Source: JAZRUF01 sp045636205
GTDB taxonomy: Bacteria > Bacillota > Clostridia > Oscillospirales > JAAYXM01
Assembly: GCA_045636205.1 (NCBI GenBank)
Contig: JAZTXE010000025.1
Coordinates: 1 to 10,798, forward strand
Length of the DNA: 10,798 nt
Reading direction: 5' to 3'
Part shown: positions 4,906 to 10,798 of the stretch, one piece after another
How the letters are laid out: each line of letters opens with the position of its first letter
How positions within the stretch are numbered: position 1 is the first letter of the stretch
Notes under the pieces: model-generated
Databases searched by the model: none
Told to the model about the DNA's origin: nothing
Seen by the model: the letters and a program-made list of their open reading frames with translations, nothing else
Translations under genes and position numbers: made by a program

Positions 4906-6223
4906 TTTTCTCACCAACCTCACTGTATTTTTTCTTTAGTATATCCACACGACGCTGCTGTTCACGCGTAAGACCAAATCCCATAAAGCGGCAGGTATGG
5001 TCATTCTTTAATATACAATAACACATACGCTTCCAGCTGGGTATGTCCTTGGTAGATTTGATGTCATCCGTATGGTCCGGGATTTTATCTAAAAATATAA
5101 CGCGTGAATTTTTCATTATGGTATAGTTTGAAATACCGTTTCTGCGTATATTATATCCGCGGTCCATAAGCTCCTGAATGCTATCCTCTTCAAGACCGCC
5201 ACCGGTCTTGTGCCAGAACTCCATAGAGGTTTTGAATTTCTTTATATATGCGTTTCGTAAGCGCGGCGGCAAGGTGCTCAATAAAAACTTTGTATACGAC
5301 TCCCACGTATGATTTTCCGGAAGAGTCAGGTTTCTATACCCCATAGCCTTGGTTCTCCCATATATCGCGCCGAAGTTTGCACCTTTGACACGTCCGATAA
5401 GCTTTGCCCATATCTCCGGGTCGAGCACACGATAGAGGTTTATGCTCTCCTTTGCATAATCGTTAAACGGTGATGCTACACGCATCTGGTCTGGCGAAAG
5501 TCCAGCCATATAGTACATGTCATACAAACGGTTATAGTCATATCCGAATTTACAGTTTGCATGCCACACATCGCTCATAGACCAATCATACAACGGAGAA
5601 GCCAGCCATACATCCTTAAACTGCCTGCTGATCCATGCTTCACCTTTATATCTGTACTTTTTATTTACTATGCCGCTGTACCTTTGCAGAGACTCATCAG
5701 CACGCATACCGAGCAGGCAAACGGTCTTTTTGTTTCCGTGTGAAATTTTATACCACCTGCTAAACTGTCTTGACAAATCCTCCTGATGCATCTTGTACTT
5801 ATATGTGGTTATCGGATTATTCTCAAGATTGATGACATAGTCAAACCGAGGCATTGGGCGCACCCATGCGTCCTCTTTTTTGTCGTCCCACGGATACCAG
5901 AACATCTCATAATTGCTCATTGCTGTCCGTGTAGCCATAGGCAAGCACACCCAGTACGCATCAACATCCTGAGCTATCCGCGCAAAGGTGCGTTCTACGT
6001 ATTCGGTGGTAAAACGGTATTGCGCTTCAAAATCCTGATGAAAAACGCACAGCTTCTTATCAGGATAATGTTTCTTCTGAAAATCCAATGCCATATTGAG
6101 CAAAAGACCGCTATCCTTACCGCCGGAAAATGAGATTATTATATTGTCAAATTCATTAAAAATAAAATGCATACGCTCTAAAAAAGCATCGTACACATTT
6201 TTCTCAGAATAATTTCTAATCAT
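4895..6223 (-). CDS. PAPS-reductase-family (DUF3440-like, IbrA-like) protein
   Basis: A 442-aa cytoplasmic protein of the adenine-nucleotide alpha-hydrolase (PP-loop) superfamily. SGGKDSG at 33-39 is the PP-loop, which in relatives binds ATP or PAPS pyrophosphate. GMRADES near 172-178 is the second family motif, and PLYDWSMSDVW near 210-220 is the typical following segment. The C-terminal part (about 275-420) carries DUF3440-like sequence ending in PSWKRMCYC and CRFMGFG; Cys401, Cys403 and Cys411 could bind metal. It is much longer than assimilatory PAPS reductases (about 240 aa) and no sulfate-assimilation gene is near, so sulfate reduction is unlikely. DndC and IbrA belong to the same broad superfamily. 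The ATG at 6223 is chosen because AGGTGAT lies 7 nt upstream; ATG 6232 and GTG 6235 are in-frame alternatives. It is the first gene of a two-gene unit with its own promoter. Confidence 0.88.
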   Translation of the reverse strand: MIRNYSEKNVYDAFLERMHFIFNEFDNIIISFSGGKDSGLLLNMALDFQKKHYPDKKLCVFHQDFEAQYRFTTEYVERTFARIAQDVDAYWVCLPMATRTAMSNYEMFWYPWDDKKEDAWVRPMPRFDYVINLENNPITTYKYKMHQEDLSRQFSRWYKISHGNKKTVCLLGMRADESLQRYSGIVNKKYRYKGEAWISRQFKDVWLASPLYDWSMSDVWHANCKFGYDYNRLYDMYYMAGLSPDQMRVASPFNDYAKESINLYRVLDPEIWAKLIGRVKGANFGAIYGRTKAMGYRNLTLPENHTWESYTKFLLSTLPPRLRNAYIKKFKTSMEFWHKTGGGLEEDSIQELMDRGYNIRRNGISNYTIMKNSRVIFLDKIPDHTDDIKSTKDIPSWKRMCYCILKNDHTCRFMGFGLTREQQRRVDILKKKYSEVGEKNGI

Positions 6224-6230
6224 TATGTCC

Positions 6231-6237
6231 ATCACCT
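6231..6237 (-). promoter_or_regulatory. Ribosome binding site supporting the start at 6223
   Basis: AGGTGAT matches the 3' half of the extended Shine-Dalgarno sequence and stands 7 nt from the ATG at 6223-6221. The alternative starts (ATG 6232, GTG 6235) lie within it and have no other ribosome binding site, since the bases upstream read TTTTTCAACTT. Confidence 0.55.
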
Positions 6238-6268
6238 AAGTTGAAAAAGGTAAAATTCTGATGTAAAT

Positions 6269-6297
6269 ATTATACTAATAATTTCTTTTAACGTCAA
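6269..6297 (-). promoter_or_regulatory. Strong sigma-A promoter for the IbrA/IbrB-like pair
   Basis: On the minus strand TTGACG (6297-6292), a 17-nt spacer, then TATAAT (6274-6269): 11 of 12 consensus bases at ideal spacing. The -10 lies about 45 nt before the start codon. This is the best promoter in the window and suggests vegetative, possibly constitutive, expression of the pair independent of the hydratase upstream. Confidence 0.85.
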
Positions 6298-6330
6298 TAT
6301 TTGTTATGTTATTTCAAAGTATAAAAACAC

Positions 6331-6351
6331 CTTTAACCGCAACGGTTAAAG
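6331..6351 (-). terminator. Rho-independent terminator after the hydratase gene
   Basis: A 9-bp perfect stem (CTTTAACCG, loop, CGGTTAAAG) followed on the minus strand by GTGTTTTTATA, starting 14 nt after the hydratase stop codon. It has A/T tracts on both sides, so it could work in either direction. Confidence 0.88.
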
Positions 6352-6365
6352 CTGTTTTTGAAAAT

Positions 6366-8645
6366 TTACTTCTGCTGTGAGTAATAGTTTATAAGGCATC
6401 CGGCGAGGATAATATCGCGCTCTTCACGGGTAAGCCCCGGGGTACGGAGCGTGATGGTTTTATTACCGTTTGCGGTATAAAGCTCAGCTTCAATCTCCTC
6501 AGCATCGCCTAAGAGATAATCGCGTATGCCGCGGATATAAATACTGTCACCCGGCTGGATATTATAGCTTTCCGCATTATCTAAAATAAAGGGAAGCATA
6601 CCCCAGTTTACAACATTTGAACGGTAACGTTTAGTTGCATAATCAGACGCAATGTTTGCAACACCGCCGAGAACTCTCTGGCATGATGCCGCCTGCTCAC
6701 GCGCTGAACCGTCACCCGGCTTGAGCGCAAAGACTGCGGTTCCGAGAGAGGTTTTTGAAAAATCAATATCCGCAATCGGAAGCTTTGCATTTACGCCCGC
6801 CTTAGCAGCTGTATCTGCATCCACAGCACTGCTGCTTCTGCGGTTATTTTCAACCTCATAAATATCCTTAGCACGTTTTACGTACATCGGGTCTTTTCTT
6901 GAAAGTGCAAAGCTTGCAAGACGCATCGGATTTGAGCGATAGGAAGATGTTTCACCCGACGGAATAAGCTCATCGGTAGTTGTTACCGGGTCGTATATAG
7001 CGCTTGCTACGGAGATAACCAAATCGTCTGTCATAGGTATCATCTTCGGCCAATCCGCGATATTCGGACCGAACTTAAGCTCAGCGTTAGCATCCGGCTT
7101 CATTGCACCGAAATAAACGCGGCTTCTGTACGGCGTATCATCATAGATGTAATCATCACACTTGGGCTCTTCCGGAATATTATCAAGCTCAAATGCAGAT
7201 GTGAGGCGGCCACCGTTCTTTGCAGTGGCTGCAATCGAACGAGCGTCCATAAGTGCAACATATGATATTTGACCTTCACCCGGCTTACTTCCCTCACGGT
7301 TGGGGAAGTTTCTCGTCGCATGACGGATTGAGAGTGCACCGTTTGCCGGAACATCGACCGCACCGAAGCACGGACCGCAAAATGCGGAACGTATGCTTGC
7401 GCCGGAAGCCATGAGAGAATTGAGCACGCCATTCTTGGTAAGTGCCATCATCATCGGCTGGCTTGCCGGATATACTGACAGCCAGAAAGAGTCACTTCCT
7501 ATTGCCTGACCGTCAAGAATCTCAGCAGCACGGCAAATATTCTGATAAAGACCGCCCGAGCATCCGCCTATGAAGCCCTGGTCAACATAAAAGTCCTTGC
7601 CGGACATTTTAGAACGAAGAGAAACATTAATAGCTTTATTTTCAAGCTGCTCAGCAATTTCTCTGTCCGTATACTCAAGTATATCCGCCATATGAGCTTT
7701 AAACTCGGAAATCGCATATGCGTTTGACGGATGGAACGGAAGAGCTATCATCGGCTCAATTTTAGAAAGGTCGATGTAGAGCACAGTGTCGTAATACGCA
7801 ACAGCCTCAGGTGCCAAAGCGCGGTATTCTTCGGGTCTGCCGTGATTTGTAAGGAACGCCTTGACAGTATCGTCAGTCATCCATATTGAAGAGAGGCAGG
7901 ATGTCTCGGTGGTCATAACGTCAATACCGTTACGGAAATCCATACCCAGATTTGCAATTCCCGGTCCAACGAATTCCATTATTGAATTTTTTACAATTCC
8001 TTCTTTAAAAGTAGCTCCGATAATTGCAAGCGCAACGTCCTGAGGACCTACACCCGGTCTGGGTGAGCCTTCCATGTAAACACCGACAACCTTGGGGTAG
8101 CGAATATCATAAGTACGTCCGAGAAGCTGCTTTACAAGCTCCGGACCGCCTTCACCGATTGAAATAGCACCGAGTGCGCCGTAGCGCGTGTGTGAGTCAG
8201 AGGCAAGAATCATCTTACCGCAGCCTGCATAGCGCTCTCTCATATACTGATGGATAACCGCCTGATGCGCCGGAACGAATTCACCGCCGTATTTTTTAGC
8301 TGCGGAGAGTCCGAAAACATGGTCATCTTCGTTTATTGTACCGCCAACCGCGCAAAGGCTGTTGTGGCAGTTTGTAAGAACATACGGAAGCGGGAATGCT
8401 TCAAGACCGGATGCACGCGCGGTCTGGATAATTCCTACATAGGTTATATCGTGAGACGCCATTGCGTCCATCTTAATCTTAAGCTTATCCATATCACCGG
8501 AAGTATTGTGTGCCTTAAGCACTGAATACGCAATGGTACCCTTTTTCGCCTCCTCCGGACATGGCAAATTAGCAGCTGCAGCTTCGGCTGCGTTCAGCAG
8601 TTTGCCGTCTTTTAAATACATTCCTTCATTAAAAATTTTAATCAT
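6366..8645 (-). CDS. Aconitase-superfamily Fe-S hydratase, substrate unknown
   Basis: A 759-aa aconitase-fold protein, expected to bind a [4Fe-4S] cluster and catalyse dehydration/rehydration of a hydroxy-acid. The three cluster cysteines are visible: Cys362 in GGCSGG, and Cys423 and Cys426 in FCGPCFG. SDSHTRYGA (149-157) is the family DSHT motif. RNFPNREG (445-452) provides the substrate arginines. The C-terminal swivel domain has GDGSARE (644-650), equivalent to GxGSSRE, and KRYRSNVVNWGMLPF (672-686). Two departures from classical aconitase are seen: GGCSGG where GSCTNS is usual, and SAR where SSR is usual. The length fits the 'hydratase' branch of aconitase-like proteins rather than LeuC (about 470 aa) or AcnA (about 890 aa); E. 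coli YbhJ is of similar size. GGAG lies 9 nt before the ATG. It lies 53 nt after the lipoprotein gene with no intervening terminator. Nothing nearby fixes the substrate. Confidence 0.9.
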   Translation of the reverse strand: MIKIFNEGMYLKDGKLLNAAEAAAANLPCPEEAKKGTIAYSVLKAHNTSGDMDKLKIKMDAMASHDITYVGIIQTARASGLEAFPLPYVLTNCHNSLCAVGGTINEDDHVFGLSAAKKYGGEFVPAHQAVIHQYMRERYAGCGKMILASDSHTRYGALGAISIGEGGPELVKQLLGRTYDIRYPKVVGVYMEGSPRPGVGPQDVALAIIGATFKEGIVKNSIMEFVGPGIANLGMDFRNGIDVMTTETSCLSSIWMTDDTVKAFLTNHGRPEEYRALAPEAVAYYDTVLYIDLSKIEPMIALPFHPSNAYAISEFKAHMADILEYTDREIAEQLENKAINVSLRSKMSGKDFYVDQGFIGGCSGGLYQNICRAAEILDGQAIGSDSFWLSVYPASQPMMMALTKNGVLNSLMASGASIRSAFCGPCFGAVDVPANGALSIRHATRNFPNREGSKPGEGQISYVALMDARSIAATAKNGGRLTSAFELDNIPEEPKCDDYIYDDTPYRSRVYFGAMKPDANAELKFGPNIADWPKMIPMTDDLVISVASAIYDPVTTTDELIPSGETSSYRSNPMRLASFALSRKDPMYVKRAKDIYEVENNRRSSSAVDADTAAKAGVNAKLPIADIDFSKTSLGTAVFALKPGDGSAREQAASCQRVLGGVANIASDYATKRYRSNVVNWGMLPFILDNAESYNIQPGDSIYIRGIRDYLLGDAEEIEAELYTANGNKTITLRTPGLTREERDIILAGCLINYYSQQK

Positions 8646-8698
8646 TCGTAAAAACTCCTATCCGCCGCAGAGCGGCTTTTATATTCCTTAAATCTCCG

Positions 8699-9925
8699 TC
8701 ACTGAAGATACAGTTCTTTCAACGCATCTACAAGCACGGGATTTTCAATATACATTTTTAATCTGAAATGGATGCTGCCATCAACCGCGTCATATCTTCG
8801 GTTTAAGCGTATCTGGCGTTCTATCTCATCTGCGCCGTACCACACATCACCGGGTCTTGCATCAAGTGACCTGTATCCCGCATGACCTATATACAAATCA
8901 ACTCCAGTGTCCCTTACAACATCCGTCCACCACGAAAGCAGCGTCTGATAATCCGCACCGGCATTTCCGATGTTCCAATATATCTGCGGTGCGATATAAT
9001 CAACCCATCCGTTTTTTACCCACGTACGACTGTCTGCATAATAGGTATGATATGCCTCCAAACCGCGGGTATCACTTCCGAGTTTTGATGAAGATTTGTT
9101 TTGCCAAATAGCAAACGGACTTATCCCGAAGCGGATGTCAGGATTTTTAGAGTTCACAAGTTCATTTATCTCAAAAACAAGCTTATTTACGTTATCACGG
9201 CGCCAATCAGAAACATCAGAAAATTCTTTACCGTACCTTAAGAAGCTATTGCTATCGTCAAACTCCTCACCTGGGTAAAAATAATCATCAAAATGAATTC
9301 CGTCCACGCCGTAGTTTTCGATTATTTCCTCTATTCCCGCCTTTATATACTCACGCACTTCGGGTATTCCCGGATCAAGATACAAATTACCTTTATACCT
9401 AACCAACCATTCAGGATATTTTCTACCCGGATTTTCCGGTGCGAGTTTTGAAACATCGTATTTTGGCTCATCTTCACTTCCGCCATGGGTTACTCGAAAA
9501 GGATTAATCCACGCGTGAAGCTCCATCCCACGCGCATGCGCCTGCTCAATCCAAAACCTGAGGACATCAAAGTTACCGTCCGGCGCGGTGCCTATTTTAC
9601 CGCTTATATATTCAGACCACGGATAAAGCTTCGAGGGATATATCGCATCTCCGCACGGGCGAACCTGCAATATAACCGCGTTCATGCCCATCTCTTTAGC
9701 TTCATCAAGCAAAAAGCAAGCTTCATCTTTAAGCATTTTTTCGTTGAGTCCGGTCTTTGACGGATAATCAAGATTAAAAACAGTGGACACCCACACCCCG
9801 CGAAACTCGCGGGTTAAAGAAATTTTATCCGGCACATACTTTTCCTCTGAAAGCAGCGTGACATCACACGATACAAGCAGAAAAATTGCAGATAACGCAA
9901 GTAAAAATCGTAGTCTTTTTACCAC
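8699..9925 (-). CDS. GHL10/DUF187-type glycosyl-hydrolase-like lipoprotein
   Basis: A 408-aa lipoprotein. Residues 1-20 are a signal sequence with a lipobox (LVSC, lipidated Cys20), so the protein should be anchored on the outer face of the membrane. Residues 39-400 match the COG1649 (YddW/DUF187) glycosyl-hydrolase-like 10 family: REFRGVWVST opens the TIM-barrel, followed by MNAVILQVRP, HAWINPFR, YGVDGIHFDDYFYP (205-218, with Asp213/Asp214 as likely acidic residues), FGISPFAIW and VDYIAPQIYWN. Family members are thought to act on cell-wall or other glycans; the substrate is unproven. The start is a GTG at 9925 with GGGGAG 11 nt upstream, a somewhat long gap, but this start gives a correctly sized basic n-region (VKRLR). 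A promoter lies 33 nt upstream. The hydratase gene follows after 53 nt, so the two are probably co-transcribed, with no obvious functional link. Confidence 0.92.
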   Translation of the reverse strand: MVKRLRFLLALSAIFLLVSCDVTLLSEEKYVPDKISLTREFRGVWVSTVFNLDYPSKTGLNEKMLKDEACFLLDEAKEMGMNAVILQVRPCGDAIYPSKLYPWSEYISGKIGTAPDGNFDVLRFWIEQAHARGMELHAWINPFRVTHGGSEDEPKYDVSKLAPENPGRKYPEWLVRYKGNLYLDPGIPEVREYIKAGIEEIIENYGVDGIHFDDYFYPGEEFDDSNSFLRYGKEFSDVSDWRRDNVNKLVFEINELVNSKNPDIRFGISPFAIWQNKSSSKLGSDTRGLEAYHTYYADSRTWVKNGWVDYIAPQIYWNIGNAGADYQTLLSWWTDVVRDTGVDLYIGHAGYRSLDARPGDVWYGADEIERQIRLNRRYDAVDGSIHFRLKMYIENPVLVDALKELYLQ

Positions 9926-9957
9926 AGTAAAACAAACTCCCCTGTCGCATAATAGAT

Positions 9958-9986
9958 ATTTTACTATAAATGCTTTTACTTTTCAA
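9958..9986 (-). promoter_or_regulatory. Sigma-A promoter for the lipoprotein/hydratase unit
   Basis: On the minus strand TTGAAA (9986-9981), a 17-nt spacer, then TAAAAT (9963-9958), about 32 nt before the GTG start. It lies in the 65-nt gap after mtaB, which has no clear terminator, so read-through from mtaB is also possible. Confidence 0.65.
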
Positions 9987-9990
9987 GTCT

Positions 9991-10798
9991 TTAAAGGATT
10001 TCGCCAATAAGGCCATCCTTGAAAATGCCGCCAATTTTAACCGTACACAGCTTGTTTTTAAAATCCTTTTCGCTTTCACTCCATACGCGCACGTAGTTTT
10101 CGCCGTGCCCTGTCCACATTCCGTGTTGCTTTTCCTCGAAAAGCACCTGAAGATTTTCACCTATAAACGCTTCAAGATACTTGCTCTTCATACGCTCTGC
10201 AACGGCCAAAGCACGTGCTGCGCGTTCTTCCTTTACCGTGCGCAGAACTTGATTTGGCATATCTGCCGCAGGAGTTCCCTTACGCTTTGAATATGGGAAA
10301 ATATGCATATCCGAAAACTCGCACTTTTGTATAAATCCCAAGGTTTCGGAAAACTCTTTTTCATCCTCGCCCGGGAAACCGACTATCAAATCAGTTGTGA
10401 TTGCACATTTGGGAAATGACTCTTTAAGCAGTGCTACGGATTTATAATACCTCTCCGTGTCATACCTTCTTCGCATGCGCTTTAGCGTCTCATCACAACC
10501 GCTTTGCATGGATAGATGAAACTGCGGACATAAATTTGAATATCCTGAAAGGCGCTTACAAAACTCCTCATCTACGGTTCGAGGCTCGAGTGAACCTAAT
10601 CTGAAGCGCACCTGCGGTGCTTGTTTTAGTATTTTCTCAAGCAAATCTGTAAGTGTTACACGCGGTTTCAAATCCTTACCGTACGATGATATTTCTATTC
10701 CAGTAATAACTATTTCATGATATCCGTTTTTGTTGAGCTCGTCCACCTGCGAGAGTGCATCATCAATTTCTATTGAGCGCACCGGCCCTCTTGCATAC
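9991..10798 (-). CDS. mtaB: tRNA (t6A37) methylthiotransferase MtaB (C-terminal part, runs off right edge)
   Basis: A radical-SAM enzyme that adds a methylthio group to t6A37 of ANN-decoding tRNAs, giving ms2t6A. The visible part begins YARGPVRSIE, the segment just after the radical-SAM CxxxCxxC cluster, which lies outside the window with the MTTase domain; frame continuity to base 10798 shows that the GTG at 10782 is internal, not a start. Radical-SAM core motifs follow: EIVITGIEISSYG, RLGSLEP, FHLSMQSGCDETLKRMRRRY, TTDLIVGFPGE and MHIFPYSKRKGTPA. The last 60 or so residues form the TRAM RNA-binding domain and end in GEIL. RMRRRY with SLEP fits MtaB better than MiaB, though MiaB-like paralogues are close. 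It reads through to TAA at 9993-9991 with no hairpin terminator, so it may run into the lipoprotein gene. Confidence 0.92.
   Translation of the reverse strand, partial: YARGPVRSIEIDDALSQVDELNKNGYHEIVITGIEISSYGKDLKPRVTLTDLLEKILKQAPQVRFRLGSLEPRTVDEEFCKRLSGYSNLCPQFHLSMQSGCDETLKRMRRRYDTERYYKSVALLKESFPKCAITTDLIVGFPGEDEKEFSETLGFIQKCEFSDMHIFPYSKRKGTPAADMPNQVLRTVKEERAARALAVAERMKSKYLEAFIGENLQVLFEEKQHGMWTGHGENYVRVWSESEKDFKNKLCTVKIGGIFKDGLIGEIL

Noticed and set aside
4309..6223. A Dnd phosphorothioation or sulfate-assimilation operon
   Set aside because: The PP-loop protein is the DUF3440/IbrA type and no DndA/IscS, DndD, DndE, sulfurylase or sulfite reductase gene is in the window. The ParB-like protein is also not DndB.
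8664..8676. A 5-bp GC hairpin (GCCGC-AGA-GCGGC) followed by TTTTATATT on the plus strand between the lipoprotein and hydratase genes
   Set aside because: The T tract lies on the plus-strand side only, and no plus-strand gene ends there. On the transcribed strand it lacks a U tract, so it is not a terminator of the pair.
9864..10160. Minus-strand 98-codon frame overlapping the end of mtaB and the start of the lipoprotein gene
   Set aside because: It overlaps two recognised genes in another frame and has no family resemblance.

Overview
The window looks like a chromosome segment of an endospore-forming member of the class Clostridia, probably Oscillospirales/Ruminococcaceae-like. The basis is a full-length SpoIVA, strong AGGAGG-type ribosome binding sites, AT-rich sigma-A type promoters, and a Gram-positive style secretome (a Big2-domain exported protein and a lipoprotein with a glycosyl-hydrolase-like fold). 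The lineage is an inference from gene content. All nine genes lie on the minus strand, so transcription runs from the right edge to the left.

In transcription order: (1) mtaB, a tRNA methylthiotransferase whose N-terminus is off the right edge. (2) A GHL10/DUF187-type lipoprotein followed 53 nt later by an aconitase-superfamily hydratase, with a promoter before the pair and a terminator after it. (3) A compact two-gene unit of a PAPS-reductase-family (DUF3440-like) protein and a ParB/KorB-like protein overlapping by 11 nt, with its own near-consensus promoter and a terminator that starts inside the last stop codon. It resembles the IbrA/IbrB pair of E. coli and is the least understood system here. 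(4) spoIVA, the spore-coat basement ATPase, which starts at a GTG. (5) An exported protein with a signal peptide, two similar beta-rich modules and a Big2 domain, followed 15 nt later by a 52-residue small protein. (6) The first 37 codons of nusB, running off the left edge.

Two copies of a palindromic intergenic repeat lie in the same orientation (266-379 and 2569-2715). They bracket the exported-protein/small-protein module between spoIVA and nusB. Perfect-stem hairpin terminators separate the units at 422-453, 2516-2552, 4291-4310 and 6331-6351.

Housekeeping and sporulation genes (mtaB, spoIVA, nusB) therefore alternate with accessory units (lipoprotein/hydratase, IbrAB-like pair, exported protein plus small peptide). 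I see no rRNA, tRNA, CRISPR array, transposase or phage structural gene. The best candidates for undescribed biology are the DUF3440/ParB pair and the small 52-aa protein coupled to the Big2 protein.
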